Numbered from the stretch's first letter, positions 18,423-27,411 are shown. The stretch: DNA of 64,000 nucleotides from AWTP1-13 sp963814055 (GCA_963814055.1 CAWFBJ010000019.1:124001-188000), one strand, 5' to 3'. Program-made: numbers and translations. Notes: generated by a model from the letters alone, not told the origin.

Positions 18423-18763
18423 GCCGGGAAATCCGCTCCCTGAAGGGCGGCGACGCGCGCCGCCATCAGGGTTTGGAGGTCCCCCGGCTCGCCTTCGATG
18501 ACGAGCATCTTGACGCGCGACTTGCTGCCGCCTGCTACCGTCACGCGCGTCTTGGCAACGCCCAGCCATTGCGCCACCACGCTTTCAACCGATCGGTTGG
18601 CCGCGCCTTTGTCGGCAACGGCGCGAACGCGCACCTTGAGCGCCGGACCTTCTGGGGTCTGCATCATGCCGTCGATACGGTCCTGCGCCGACTTGGGCGT
18701 AACGCGCGCCAGCACGCGCACACCGGTCTTGCTCGGGCGCCAGGCCTGTGCGCCGCGCGACAT
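18419..18763 (-). CDS. yggU: DUF167/YggU family protein
   Basis: A 114-residue small alpha/beta protein of unknown role. The domain shows RVTPKSAQDRIDGM, ALKVRVRAVADKGAANRS and VTVAGGSKSRVKMLVIEG, which are the family hallmarks. The start is ATG 18763 (MSRGAQAWRPSKTG), overlapping the yggT stop. The end overlaps folD by 4 bp, so the three genes are probably translationally coupled. Confidence 0.93.
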   Translation of the reverse strand: MSRGAQAWRPSKTGVRVLARVTPKSAQDRIDGMMQTPEGPALKVRVRAVADKGAANRSVESVVAQWLGVAKTRVTVAGGSKSRVKMLVIEGEPGDLQTLMAARVAALQGADFPA

Positions 18764-19053
18764 CACACGAACAGCTTCGCCAGGTTGGTTAGCACCACCG
18801 ATTGGATGAAAAAGCAGATCAGGATCAGGACGAGGGGCGAGATGTCGATTCCGCCGAGATCCGGCAGCAGGCGCCGGATCGGCCGCAGCACCGGTTCGGT
18901 GAGGGCATTGAGCCCCTGCCACAGCGAGCGAACGAACTGGTTGTGGGGATTGATGACATTGAACGCGATCAGCCAGCTCATCACGGCACCCGCAATGATG
19001 ATGTAGACATAGAGCGTGATGACGTAGCTGATGAAGCCGAGCAGTTCGAGCAT
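18763..19053 (-). CDS. yggT: YggT family inner-membrane protein
   Basis: A 96-residue protein with two hydrophobic segments (FISYVITLYVYIIIAGAVMS and LVLILICFFIQSVVLTNLA). Between them are the family motifs FNVINPHNQFV and EPVLRPIRRLLPDLGGIDIS. The start is ATG 19053 (MLELLGF); a longer open frame upstream lacks similarity. YggT-family proteins affect division, osmotic response and photosystem assembly in various bacteria; the role here is unknown. First gene of the yggT-yggU-folD set. Confidence 0.93.
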   Translation of the reverse strand: MLELLGFISYVITLYVYIIIAGAVMSWLIAFNVINPHNQFVRSLWQGLNALTEPVLRPIRRLLPDLGGIDISPLVLILICFFIQSVVLTNLAKLFV

Positions 19054-19273
19054 GGGGCCACTCTCGAGGATCGCCGATCGATCCGAGGTGTAAAGCCCTC
19101 GCGCGGCACCGACAAGGGCCCACACGCGCCATCCACGTTGTTTCGCCGACAAGGACTGCAGCTGGCCGTGGCGCATTGCAGGCGTGCAGGTGCGCGCCGG
19201 ATGATTTTGTGTGGCGGAACAGTGGTCGATCGCGTCTGCGGTTCACTGAGGGGCGGGTCAGGCGGTGCCTTGC

Positions 19274-19302
19274 TTGACAAGGGGGAGCCCCGCCACATAA
19301 AT
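19274..19302 (+). promoter_or_regulatory. Sigma70-type promoter of tRNA-Ala
   Basis: A perfect -35 TTGACA (19274-19279) is followed after a 16-bp spacer by CATAAA (19296-19301, 4 of 6 to TATAAT). The tRNA begins about 12 bp after the -10 box, as expected for a stable-RNA promoter with a GC-rich start region. Confidence 0.65.
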
Positions 19303-19313
19303 GGCCCACCTCA

Positions 19314-19389
19314 GGGGCCGTAGCTCAGCTGGGAGAGCGCTGCAATCGCACTGCAGAGGTCAGGAGTTCGATCCTCCTCGGCTCCACCA
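19314..19389 (+). tRNA. tRNA-Ala (anticodon CGC)
   Basis: A 76-nt cloverleaf. Acceptor GGGGCCG pairs with CGGCTCC and includes the G3:U70 wobble pair that marks alanine tRNAs. The D stem is GCTC/GAGC, the anticodon stem CTGCA/TGCAG with loop ATCGCAC giving CGC at 19347-19349, and the T arm AGGAG-TTCGATC-CTCCT. The CCA end is encoded. It reads GCG codons, frequent in this GC-rich genome. The downstream stretch is gene-poor. Confidence 0.97.
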
Positions 19390-20208
19390 ATAAAAGCAGA
19401 GAACTCCTGCTCTCCCGCCTTTCTAGCAAAATTCAGCAGCGGACGCCCGGCGAACACTTGCGACGTACGCGCGCATTTGGGTCTCAAGGATCCATTCCCG
19501 TGTCTTGAATGGCCGCGTGCTCAGCCACGCGAGTGACCTTGTGTCCGCAGGAGTTGGCTTCCAAACACCATGGCTGGGCAGTTGTGCTGCGCACCACTCG
19601 CCAGGACATCGTCGAAGACTTCGACGCCAGCAGTGAGGAGCCGGATTTTTTGCCAATTTGACGCACAATTTTTTGCATCGCCGAAAAAGCAAGGCATGCC
19701 AGCCAGCTGCGCGCGACAACTTAGTGCTGCATCCAGTTGCCAACTCAATTGCCACTATGCGCGTGCATCCACGTCCGTTATGACGCGCTGATGACGCCCC
19801 ACGGATACCAACGGGGGCGTTGGCGCGCATCTTCGGATGCGTACGGGGAGTCCGAAGGCCACTTCGGGCTCCCGCCGAATCTAAATTCGCGTATTCCACA
19901 ATTTCTTGCTACGAAACGGTGCCCCCGCCGGGGCATGGAGCCGCGCCAACGCCCTCTTTAGGCGCAATTCCATGAGCACGGGAGAGCGCTGCTACCCCGC
20001 TGAGCGGCTCCCGTGCTTGAACTCCTACGCCAAATCGACCGCGTTGCTGAGCGTGTCGAAATGCACATGCAGATGGCGATCGGGATAGACAACTGCCTAC
20101 TGCAGATCCGGCTTGGTCGGGCCATCCTTGATGCGCAACTCAACTGTGTTCATGGGCCACTCCTTTAGGCCACGAACGCTGAAAGCCGCCGCCGGTTGCG
20201 TGGAGATG
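19390..20208. other. Gene-less stretch downstream of tRNA-Ala
   Basis: About 820 bp with no recognisable gene. Several overlapping short frames exist on both strands (for example 19423-19899 minus), but none has a recognisable domain or consistent codon use. Composition is patchy with some T runs. I found no integrase and no second copy of the tRNA 3' end, so an integrated-element remnant is only a suspicion. Confidence 0.5.
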
Positions 20209-20400
20209 CTAGTTCATCTTCTCGATGAAGCTGCGATACACCTGCAGGCGCGCCAAACCGTGTTTCATGCGAACCGCAATGTCCGCGGCGTCGGAAGTTC
20301 CCGATGCCAGTTTGGCCTCTTGCTCTGCAAGACGCTCTCTCGCCTTTTCAATCAGAGCATCAACTTCGGCAACATTCCGCTGTACAAACTTGTCGAGCAT
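20209..20400 (-). CDS. Small coiled-coil hypothetical protein
   Basis: A 63-residue protein starting MLDKFVQRNVAEVDALIEK at ATG 20400. The rest is a charged heptad-like helix (ARERLAEQEAKLASG, DIAVRMKHGLARLQVYRSF) ending IEKMN. The pattern is a soluble coiled coil with no cysteine or membrane segment. Codon use fits coding sequence better than the overlapping frames. Family and function not recognised. It stands alone between the gene-less tRNA-proximal stretch and the M20 peptidase. Confidence 0.55.
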   Translation of the reverse strand: MLDKFVQRNVAEVDALIEKARERLAEQEAKLASGTSDAADIAVRMKHGLARLQVYRSFIEKMN

Positions 20401-20506
20401 GACTCTACCACCGCTGATTGAGCCTCTATCCCCCCAATTGAAATCTATCTGCCAACGCCCCTTCTTGCAACCATGCTGGCGATTTTCAAAGCCGAGTGCC
20501 GCAGGC

Positions 20507-21679
20507 TCACGCCGGCGACGGGAGGCGCAGGATGGCCAGTGCGAGGGCCTGGGCGCGGGGGACGAGGGAGGCGACCTCCATATATTCTTCCGCTGTGTGC
20601 GCATTGGCGCCGACGGGGCCGGTAGCGCACAGCGTCGGGCAGCCGACGGCGGCCGTGAACCCTGAATCCGCACATCCGCCCGTGAACTCCCCCGCGATTT
20701 TGAGTCCCGCATCGGTGGCCGCTGACTGATAAGTGGCGAACAGCTCCTCGGAGGCGGGCGTCGCATTGAGCGGCAGGAATTCGCCGCTGATCTCGAGTTT
20801 CGCCGTGGTGCCGGGAACGGCCGCGCGATCGATGATCCCCTGCAGCGCCGCCAACGCAGTCGCGCGATCCTGCGGCTTGACGTAGCGCAGATCGATCTGG
20901 CCCTCGGCGTGCGGCGCGGTGGTGTTGACCGACTGTCCACCTTTGATGGTGCCGACATTGACGGTGACGCCGCGCGCCAGGTCGGTCAGCGCGTGCATGG
21001 CGACGATCTTGTGCGCAAGCTCGCCGATGGCACTGATGCCCTTCTCGAAGTTGCCGCCCGAGTGCGCGGCTTTGCCAAATACTTCGAATTTGAGGAACAC
21101 ACCGCCCTTGCGGCCGGTCACGACGGCGCCGCTGGGTCGGCCCGGCTCGGAGTTGAACACGCAGCGTGCCTGGCGCGCCATGCGCTCGATGATCGGCCGC
21201 GATGACGGCGAAGCGATCTCCTCGTCGCTGGTGATGAGGCCGGCGAGCGGGGCCGGTGCGCCGCCGAACTGCTTGAAGGCGGCCAGCACGAACGCGTTGA
21301 TGACAAGACCGGCCTTCATGTCGCACACGCCGGGGCCATAAGCGCGGCCGTCGGCGATGCGGAACGGGCGCCGGGCTGCTTCGCCTTTCGGGAACACGGT
21401 GTCGCGATGGCCCATCAGCAGGACGGGTTTTTCGTTGGAGAGCGTGTCGTCGAGGCGGATGTGGATGGCGTCGCCGAAGGTGTCGTGCGGCTCGCGGGTG
21501 GTCAGCAAGCCTTGCGTAGTGAAAAAGTCGATGAAGCGCTGGCCGACCGCGTCGACGCCGGCCTTGTCGTAGCTGCCGCTGTCGGTGTCGACCGCGTCAC
21601 GCAGCAGATCGAGCATCGCTTGCTGCTGCGACGCCAGCCATTGGGTGATCTGGGATTCAATAGTGGTCAATGCGGTCAT
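20507..21679 (-). CDS. M20 family metallopeptidase (glutamate carboxypeptidase-like)
   Basis: A 390-residue zinc-dependent amidohydrolase/peptidase of the M20/CPG2 group. Metal ligands and catalytic residues appear as LMGHRDTVFP (His, Asp), GPGVCDMKAG (bridging Asp) and TSDEEIASP (catalytic Glu-Glu). The lid domain contains VFGKAAHSGGNFEKGISAI and the C-terminal NAHTAEEYMEV supplies the last His. No signal peptide is seen, so it is cytoplasmic. It sits 141 bp downstream of a TPP decarboxylase pair on the same strand, so a common catabolic role is possible; the substrate is unknown. Confidence 0.92.
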   Translation of the reverse strand: MTALTTIESQITQWLASQQQAMLDLLRDAVDTDSGSYDKAGVDAVGQRFIDFFTTQGLLTTREPHDTFGDAIHIRLDDTLSNEKPVLLMGHRDTVFPKGEAARRPFRIADGRAYGPGVCDMKAGLVINAFVLAAFKQFGGAPAPLAGLITSDEEIASPSSRPIIERMARQARCVFNSEPGRPSGAVVTGRKGGVFLKFEVFGKAAHSGGNFEKGISAIGELAHKIVAMHALTDLARGVTVNVGTIKGGQSVNTTAPHAEGQIDLRYVKPQDRATALAALQGIIDRAAVPGTTAKLEISGEFLPLNATPASEELFATYQSAATDAGLKIAGEFTGGCADSGFTAAVGCPTLCATGPVGANAHTAEEYMEVASLVPRAQALALAILRLPSPA

Positions 21680-21740
21680 ATCACCTGCCTCGACGAACTG
21701 CGCAGGGCACGTTACCGGCGGAATCAGCTTGCGCCAACCC

Positions 21741-21809
21741 GGTGATGAACTTGTCGAACCACGACGTCGGCAGTCGCGGCCCGTCCTTCGACGCAGCTCA
21801 GGACTAGGA
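21741..21809 (-). repeat. REP-like repeat, family A, copy 1 (inverted)
   Basis: Contains ttgtcgaaccacgac and, 30 bp later, ccgtccttcgacgcagctca. Together these are the reverse complement of the two arms seen at 26441, 33421 and 35945. It lies between the TPP decarboxylase and the M20 peptidase. Confidence 0.6.
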
Positions 21810-21820
21810 TGGAGACTTGA

Positions 21821-22412
21821 TCACGCCGCACTAACACCCAGCGCTTCGCGAAAGCGCTGACCGATTGTGGCGCCGTCCTTCTCGGGCAGCGCCCACGGGT
21901 CCTCGGTGATGGCGATCTTGGCGACGGCAAGCACGGGGCCTGGCGTCTTGAACAGCAGTTCGGCGAGTTCGCCGACAGCACTTAGCTCGGTCACGGTCAT
22001 TGTTTGACCGATGCCGAAGCCCTTGGCGACAGCGGTGATGTCGGTGCGGTTGCCTGTGAGGCCGCGCTGGCGCCCGGTCTCGCCGAACTTCTCATTGTCG
22101 AGCACGAGAATGCCGAGGTTCTGGGGAGCCTGGTCACCCACGACGCCGAGCGAACCGATGCCCATCATCAGTTCGCCGTCACCGGTGACGCACACGATGC
22201 GACGTTTGGGCTGCGCCAGTGCTACCCCTAGCGCCGTCGGCAGCGCGAGACCCATGCCGCCCCAGGAGTAGAGGTATTCCGGGCTGTCGCCGGCGGCGAA
22301 ACAGTCCCACGTGGGGCTGCCGAGGCCGCACACGATCAGCGATCCGCCGCGCTGCGCCAACAGGTCGGCCATGAGCTTGCCGGCGCGGTATCTTGTTGGA
22401 AGCGGTGCTCAT
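21821..22412 (-). CDS. TPP-binding decarboxylase beta subunit (sulfopyruvate/phosphonopyruvate decarboxylase-like), one frameshift
   Basis: The C-terminal TPP-binding half of a two-subunit 2-oxoacid decarboxylase of the ComDE/phosphonopyruvate decarboxylase group. The TPP/Mg motif begins VTGDGELMMGIGSLG and ends with LVLDNEKFG; the N-terminus shows GLGSPTWDCFAAGDSP and WGGMGLALPTALGVAL. The main frame opens at 22372. However, ATG 22412 overlaps the alpha stop as ATGA and encodes MSTASNKIPR, which joins KLMADLLAQRGGSL if one extra base near 22385 is removed. I take 22412 as the true start. Length about 196, normal. Confidence 0.82.
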
Positions 22413-22936
22413 TTCTGTCCGAACCCCTTGGCGCCGATGATGCGCTGGCTGACGAGCACCGCGGCGCTCACGCGGCTGTTAAAGGCAATGTCGGCGGCGG
22501 CGGCGAAGGTCTCGCCAACCTCCTCGGGCTTGTCGACCGGATAGCATTTGACGCCGACCGCTTCGAGCGCGGGCCGCGTCGCCTGACCCATCGGCACCTG
22601 CCACGGATTGAACTCGCCCCACTGGCCGCGCATGGTGACCAGCATCAGGCAGGGCGCGCGGAAAGCGGTGGGCAGACCCAGCGCATTGATGCAGTTGCCG
22701 ACGCCGGAGGACTGCATGGCGATCATGGCGCGGCTGCCGCCGAGCCAGCAGCCGGTGGCGATGCCGATGCCTTCCTCTTCGGTGGAGAGCGTGACCAGCC
22801 GCATCTGCCGCTCGGCCTCGATCATCTTGAGTAGCTGGGTGAGGCCACCATCGGGGACGGTGCAAATGGTGGCGATGTCCCGCGCCTGCATTTCGCGGAA
22901 GACGTCGGTGGACCAGTCGGTGGCGGTGGTGCTCAT
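22409..22936 (-). CDS. TPP-binding decarboxylase alpha subunit (sulfopyruvate/phosphonopyruvate decarboxylase-like)
   Basis: A 175-residue PYR-type half of the same split enzyme. It shows CTVPDGGLTQLLKMIE, the catalytic Glu region LSTEEEGIGIATGCWLGG, and SSGVGNCINALGLPTAFRAP with LMLVTMRGQWGEFNPWQ. These fit ComD-like alpha subunits. True sulfopyruvate decarboxylase works in coenzyme M synthesis in archaea; bacterial relatives act on other 3-substituted pyruvates, so the substrate here is open. It lies 22 bp after leuB. Confidence 0.87.
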   Translation of the reverse strand: MSTTATDWSTDVFREMQARDIATICTVPDGGLTQLLKMIEAERQMRLVTLSTEEEGIGIATGCWLGGSRAMIAMQSSGVGNCINALGLPTAFRAPCLMLVTMRGQWGEFNPWQVPMGQATRPALEAVGVKCYPVDKPEEVGETFAAAADIAFNSRVSAAVLVSQRIIGAKGFGQK

Positions 22937-22958
22937 GCTGTCCTAGCTCTAGCTCTGC

Positions 22959-24071
22959 CTACGCAGCCAGCTTTTCCAGCTCTTCGAGGATCGCCGACCC
23001 CATCTCGGTGGTGCCGACTTTGCGCATGTTGGGCTGCATGATGTCGGGCGTACGCAGGCCGCGGCTCAAGGCGCCGGCGATGGCCTTGTCGATCAGGTCG
23101 GCTTCTTTTGTCAGCCCGTAGGAATAGCGCAGCGCCATGCCGTAGCTGGTGATGGCTGCAATCGGGTTGGCGAGCCCCTTGCCGGCAATGTCGGGCGCGG
23201 AACCATGCACGGGCTCGTACAGCGCTTTGCGCTTGCCGGTCTTGGGGTCGGGGGCGCCGAGCGAAGCGGACGGCAGCATGCCGATCGAACCGGTCAGCAT
23301 GGCGGCCTGGTCGGAGAGCATGTCGCCGAACAGGTTGTCGCACACGAGAACGTCGAACTGCTTGGGATCGCGAACCAGCTGCATGGCGCAGGCGTCGGCG
23401 AGAATGTGGTGCAGCTCGACGTCCTTGAATTCCTTGGCGTGCACCGCGGTCACGACCTCGTTCCACAGCACGCCGGTTTTCATGACGTTGCGTTTCTCGG
23501 CCGAGTGCACCTTGTTGCTGCGCTTGCGGGCAAGATCGAAGGCGACGCGGGCAATGCGCTCGATCTCGTGCGTGGTGTAGACGGTGGTGTCGACGGCGCG
23601 CTTCTGGCCGTCCTCCAGCGTGACGATCTCCTTGGGCTCGCCGAAGTAGGTGCCGCCCGTCAGCTCGCGCAGGATGAGGATGTCGAGGCCTTCGACCTTC
23701 TCGCGCCGCAGCGAGGAGGCTTCCGCCAGCGCCGGATAGCAGATGGCGGGGCGCAGGTTGGCGAACAGGTCGAGATCCTTCCTGAGCCTGAGGAGGCCAG
23801 CTTCCGGGCGGATGGCGAAGGCCACCTTGTCCCACTTGGGGCCGCCGACGGCGCCGAAGACGATCGCGTCCGCGCCTTCGGCTTTGGCGAGGGTGTCGCC
23901 GTCGAGGGGGACGCCGAACTTGTCGATGGCAGCGCCGCCGACGAAGCCCGTGGATGTCTTGAACTCGACCTTGCCCTTCTTGTTGAAGAAGGACACGACC
24001 CGCTCGACTTCCGCCATCACCTCGGGACCGATGCCGTCACCGGGCAGGAGCAAAAGAGAATGTGTGGTCAT
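22959..24071 (-). CDS. leuB: 3-isopropylmalate dehydrogenase
   Basis: NAD-dependent oxidative decarboxylation of 3-isopropylmalate in leucine synthesis. The 370 residues match the family. Signatures include LLPGDGIGPEVMAEVERV, FGAVGGPKWDKV, LILRELTGGTYFG and CDNLFGDMLSDQAAMLTGSI, with the NAD-binding PVHGSAPDIAGKGLANP. leuC and leuD are not in the window. It starts a minus-strand run (leuB, TPP decarboxylase alpha and beta, M20 peptidase). Confidence 0.98.
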   Translation of the reverse strand: MTTHSLLLLPGDGIGPEVMAEVERVVSFFNKKGKVEFKTSTGFVGGAAIDKFGVPLDGDTLAKAEGADAIVFGAVGGPKWDKVAFAIRPEAGLLRLRKDLDLFANLRPAICYPALAEASSLRREKVEGLDILILRELTGGTYFGEPKEIVTLEDGQKRAVDTTVYTTHEIERIARVAFDLARKRSNKVHSAEKRNVMKTGVLWNEVVTAVHAKEFKDVELHHILADACAMQLVRDPKQFDVLVCDNLFGDMLSDQAAMLTGSIGMLPSASLGAPDPKTGKRKALYEPVHGSAPDIAGKGLANPIAAITSYGMALRYSYGLTKEADLIDKAIAGALSRGLRTPDIMQPNMRKVGTTEMGSAILEELEKLAA

Positions 24072-24157
24072 GGCGTCCCCAGCGCGGCTGCTATCCGTTA
24101 CGGCCGATTGCTAGCTTGGCTGGGGCGGCTGTGCAAGCAATCAACTGACTGCGGAGC

Positions 24158-24752
24158 CTAACCCAGAAACGGCAGTTTCACGGCCAGCGTGAAGCCGTTG
24201 AGCATGAGCAGAACGCCGAGCCCAGCCAGGCCTCCGCTCAGGCCGAGCAGCGACATATTGCCGATGATGAGATGGACGGAAGCCAGCACGATCGCGATCT
24301 GCAGGAGCGCCTGGCTCCAGTCGAAATAGGGGTCCTTGCGCAGTCGCCACGTCGCGCTCGGCCTCGAGCGACTTGCCCTTGGCGAACAGTTCGTCGAGGC
24401 CTTCCTTCTTCTCCGGGTCGGTCGTCAGTTTCTGCGCGGTTGCGCGATAGTCCTTGATCTTGGCCTCGAACGCCTGGCGCGCAGCCGGCGGCATGGACGG
24501 TTGCGCCGCGAGCTGCAGCTCCAGTTCGTCGGCGGCCATGGTGATGGCGGTGCGGCGGATGTTCTTGGCCTGGAAGAACGCCCACGTGTTGGCCGCGTCC
24601 AGGTTGGCGCGCCCCGCGTCCTTGGCGGCGTTGGCGCCGCCCACATTGCAAATGGCCAGCACGACGGCAAGCAGCCCGATGTAGACGCCGACCCACTTGT
24701 TGATGTCGTCCTTGGTGTCGGTCAGACGCTCGACTGCATCGTCAATGGACAT
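24158..24752 (-). CDS. DUF4337 domain membrane protein, one frameshift
   Basis: A small membrane protein of about 198 residues with one N-terminal helix (WVGVYIGLLAVVLAICNVGG), a charged periplasmic/cytoplasmic helix region (NTWAFFQAKNIRRTAITMAA, DPEKKEGLDELFAKGKSLEA) and C-terminal helices. An extra base near 24340 (aaggacccc) shifts the frame. Corrected, the protein reads AQDPYFDWSQALLQIAIVL and on through further hydrophobic segments to KLPFLG, stop at 24158. This layout is typical of DUF4337. Function unknown. Divergent from gpmI. Confidence 0.82.
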
Positions 24753-24881
24753 GGATGGTGCTCCCGTATGTGCGTCTGGTCGCCGCCCGAAGGCTGTGCC
24801 GCCCGAATTGACGATACCGCTTCAAGAGCGCAAAACGAAGCCGGTTTAGTGGCGCCGACACCGCAGGACAAGGTCCAGCAC

Positions 24882-26420
24882 ATGCAGAAACGACGTCCCG
24901 CCATGCTGGTGGTACTGGACGGCTGGGGTTGGCGCGATGCGGCCGATGACAACGCGATCCGGCAAGCGCGTACGCCAACCTTCGACAGGTTGTGGTCGCA
25001 GTGTCCGCACGCGTTCCTGCGTACATCCGGCCCTGACGTCGGCCTGCCGGATGGCCAGATGGGCAATTCCGAGGTCGGCCACCTCAATATCGGTGCCGGC
25101 CGTCTCGTCATGCAGGACCTGCCGCGCATCAACAAGGCGATTGCCGATGGTGAGATCGAAAAGGCACCCGCCCTGCAAACGCTGATCGCGCGTCTGCGAG
25201 GCACCGGAGGTACATGCCACCTTGTGGGCCTGCTGTCGCCGGGCGGCGTGCATTCGCACCAGGACCATGCCGTGGCACTGGCCGGTATCCTTGATCGTGC
25301 CGGCGTGCCCAGCGTCGTACATGCGCTGACCGATGGTCGCGACGTGCCGCCGCGATCGGCTGGAGACGACGTCGCGCGCTTCAATGCCGCGCTGCCGGCG
25401 TCAGTATCTGTCGGCACGGTGTGCGGCCGCTACTACGCCATGGACCGCGACAACCGCTGGGAGCGCGTGAGCAAGGCCTACGCTGCGCTGGTGGACGCCG
25501 ATGGGCCGAAGTTTCCCGATGGTGGTGCCGCCATCCGGGACGCCTATGCGCACGACGTCAGCGACGAGTTCATCGTGCCGGCCGTGATCGACGGCTATCG
25601 CGGCATGCGGGACGGGGACGGCGTGCTGTGCTTCAATTTCCGCGCCGACCGGGTGCGCGAAATCCTGGCGGCCCTGCTCGATCCCGCCTTTTCCGGTTTC
25701 CAGCGCAAGCGCACCGTGCAATTCGCGGCGGCTGCCGGCATGACGCAATACAGCGTAGAGCTGGACCGGTTCCTGGGCACGATCTTCCCGCCCCAGTCCA
25801 TGCGGAACGTGTTGGGCGAGGTCGTGTCCGCGGCTGGCCGCACGCAGCTGCGCATGGCAGAGACGGAGAAGTACCCGCACGTCACCTATTTCCTCAACGG
25901 CGGCAATGAAGTGCCTTATGCCGGCGAGGACCGCATCATGGTGCCCTCGCCCAAGGTGGCGACCTACGACCTGCAGCCCGAGATGTCGGCGCCGGAGCTG
26001 ACCGACAAGGCGGTGGGGGCGATCGGCAGCGGCAAATACGATCTCATCGTGCTGAACTACGCCAACCCCGACATGGTTGGCCATACCGGCATCCTGGCGG
26101 CGGCCATCAAGGCAGTGGAGACCGTGGATCAGTGCCTCGGCCGGCTGGCGGAGGCGATCAACCAGGCCGGTGGAGCGCTGCTCGTGACGGCCGATCATGG
26201 CAACTGCGAGCTGATGCGCGATCCCGAGACCGGTGGACCGCACACCGCGCACACCACCAATCCGGTGCCTGTGGTGCTGTTCGGGGGCGAGGACGTCGCG
26301 CTGGCGGACGGGCGGTTGGCGGACCTTGCGCCGACACTGCTCGAGCTGATGCACCTGCCGCAGCCCGCTGAAATGACCGGCGCATCGCTGCTGCGGCACG
26401 CAGGGCGGCCAAAGAGCTAG
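24882..26420 (+). CDS. gpmI: 2,3-bisphosphoglycerate-independent phosphoglycerate mutase
   Basis: Glycolytic/gluconeogenic interconversion of 3- and 2-phosphoglycerate by a Mn-dependent alkaline-phosphatase-fold enzyme. The 512 residues are the family length. N-terminal MLVVLDGWGWRD carries the first metal Asp, QMGNSEVGHLNIGAGR the phospho-accepting Ser, FNFRADR the substrate Arg region, and the C-terminal NYANPDMVGHTG and LVTADHGNCE further metal ligands. The start is ATG 24882 (MQKRRPAMLVVLDGWG); the upstream open frame is antisense to the DUF4337 gene and is not coding. Confidence 0.97.
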   Translation: MQKRRPAMLVVLDGWGWRDAADDNAIRQARTPTFDRLWSQCPHAFLRTSGPDVGLPDGQMGNSEVGHLNIGAGRLVMQDLPRINKAIADGEIEKAPALQTLIARLRGTGGTCHLVGLLSPGGVHSHQDHAVALAGILDRAGVPSVVHALTDGRDVPPRSAGDDVARFNAALPASVSVGTVCGRYYAMDRDNRWERVSKAYAALVDADGPKFPDGGAAIRDAYAHDVSDEFIVPAVIDGYRGMRDGDGVLCFNFRADRVREILAALLDPAFSGFQRKRTVQFAAAAGMTQYSVELDRFLGTIFPPQSMRNVLGEVVSAAGRTQLRMAETEKYPHVTYFLNGGNEVPYAGEDRIMVPSPKVATYDLQPEMSAPELTDKAVGAIGSGKYDLIVLNYANPDMVGHTGILAAAIKAVETVDQCLGRLAEAINQAGGALLVTADHGNCELMRDPETGGPHTAHTTNPVPVVLFGGEDVALADGRLADLAPTLLELMHLPQPAEMTGASLLRHAGRPKS

Positions 26421-26440
26421 AGCTAAGCCTCACACTCGTC

Positions 26441-26508
26441 CTCGTCCTGAGCCTGTCGAAGGACGGCCGCGCTTGCCAATGCCGTGGTTCGACAAGCTCA
26501 CCACGAGG
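26441..26508 (+). repeat. REP-like repeat, family A, copy 2
   Basis: Arm 1, tcctgagcctgtcgaaggac (26446-26465), and arm 2, gtggttcgacaagctcacca (26484-26503), are each imperfect palindromes and related to one another in inverted orientation. It lies in the gap between gpmI and dapB, whose 3' ends converge, and could act as a bidirectional terminator or mRNA-stabilising hairpin. Confidence 0.7.
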
Positions 26509-26583
26509 CCGGCGCGGGTTGGCGTGCTCAACGTGAATCGGAAAACCGCCAATCGGCCGTACGATTCGCAGCAGCACGCGAAT

Positions 26584-27411
26584 TTATGACTTGGGCTTGC
26601 TGGCGTCGATGCCGAGCACGTCCGCCATGGAATACAGACCCGGCGGCTTGCCGTGCCCCCACAGGGCGGCCTTGACGGCGCCGCGCGCGAAGATGCCGCG
26701 GTCCGCGGCGTGATGTGTGAGCTCGATTACCTCGCCGTCAGCGGCAAAGACAACGGTGTGCTCGCCGACCACGCTGCCGCCGCGCAGGGTGGCAAAGCCG
26801 ATATCGCCGCGCTTGCGCTCACCGGTGTGTCCGTCGCGTACGCGTACGCTGACGTCCTCCAGCTTTACGCCACGGCCTTCCGCGGCCGCCTTGCCCAGCA
26901 TCAACGCCGTGCCCGAGGGCGCATCGATCTTGTGGCGATGATGCATCTCGAGGATCTCGATGTCGAAGTCCGCGTCGAGGGCTTCTGCCACTTTGCGCGT
27001 CAGTGCCGCCAGCAGGTTGACGCCAAGGCTCATGTTGCCGGACCGGATAATGGTGGCATGATGCGAGGCGGCGCGGATCTTGACCTCATCCTCGGGCTTC
27101 AATCCGGTGGTGCCCAGGACGTGCACGATGCGGGCGTTGGCGGCGAGCCCGGCAAATTCCACGCTGGCTGCGGGCACCGTGAAATCGAGCACGGCGTCGA
27201 CCTTGGCGAACAGCTCCAGCGCGTCATCCGTGATGACGATGCCGAGTTTGCCGAGACCGGCGAGCAGACCGGCATCCTGGCCCAGCGCGAGCGAGCCTTC
27301 CTGCTCGATGGCGCCGCCGACCACGCATCCTTCCATGGCGTGCACGGCGCGGATCAACTCGCGCCCCATGCGTCCGGCCGCACCCGTGACAGCAATCTTC
27401 ATCTTGTCCAT
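26584..27411 (-). CDS. dapB: 4-hydroxy-tetrahydrodipicolinate reductase
   Basis: NAD(P)H-dependent reductase of the diaminopimelate/lysine pathway. The 275 residues include the Rossmann motif VTGAAGRMGRELIRAV near the N-terminus, LDFTVPAASVEF, the catalytic signature EILEMHHRHKIDAPSGTA and the C-terminal GEVIELTHHAADRGIFARGA. Length and all motifs are intact. It follows the convergent REP-like repeat and heads away from the downstream acetyltransferase, with an 84-bp gap. Confidence 0.97.
   Translation of the reverse strand: MDKMKIAVTGAAGRMGRELIRAVHAMEGCVVGGAIEQEGSLALGQDAGLLAGLGKLGIVITDDALELFAKVDAVLDFTVPAASVEFAGLAANARIVHVLGTTGLKPEDEVKIRAASHHATIIRSGNMSLGVNLLAALTRKVAEALDADFDIEILEMHHRHKIDAPSGTALMLGKAAAEGRGVKLEDVSVRVRDGHTGERKRGDIGFATLRGGSVVGEHTVVFAADGEVIELTHHAADRGIFARGAVKAALWGHGKPPGLYSMADVLGIDASKPKS

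Noticed and set aside
19423..19899. 158-codon minus-strand open frame after the tRNA
   Set aside because: Composition is erratic, two other frames overlap it over the same span, and no domain is recognisable.
24336..24881. N-terminal extension of gpmI by 182 codons
   Set aside because: It is antisense to the DUF4337 gene; gpmI similarity starts at ATG 24882, giving the normal family length.
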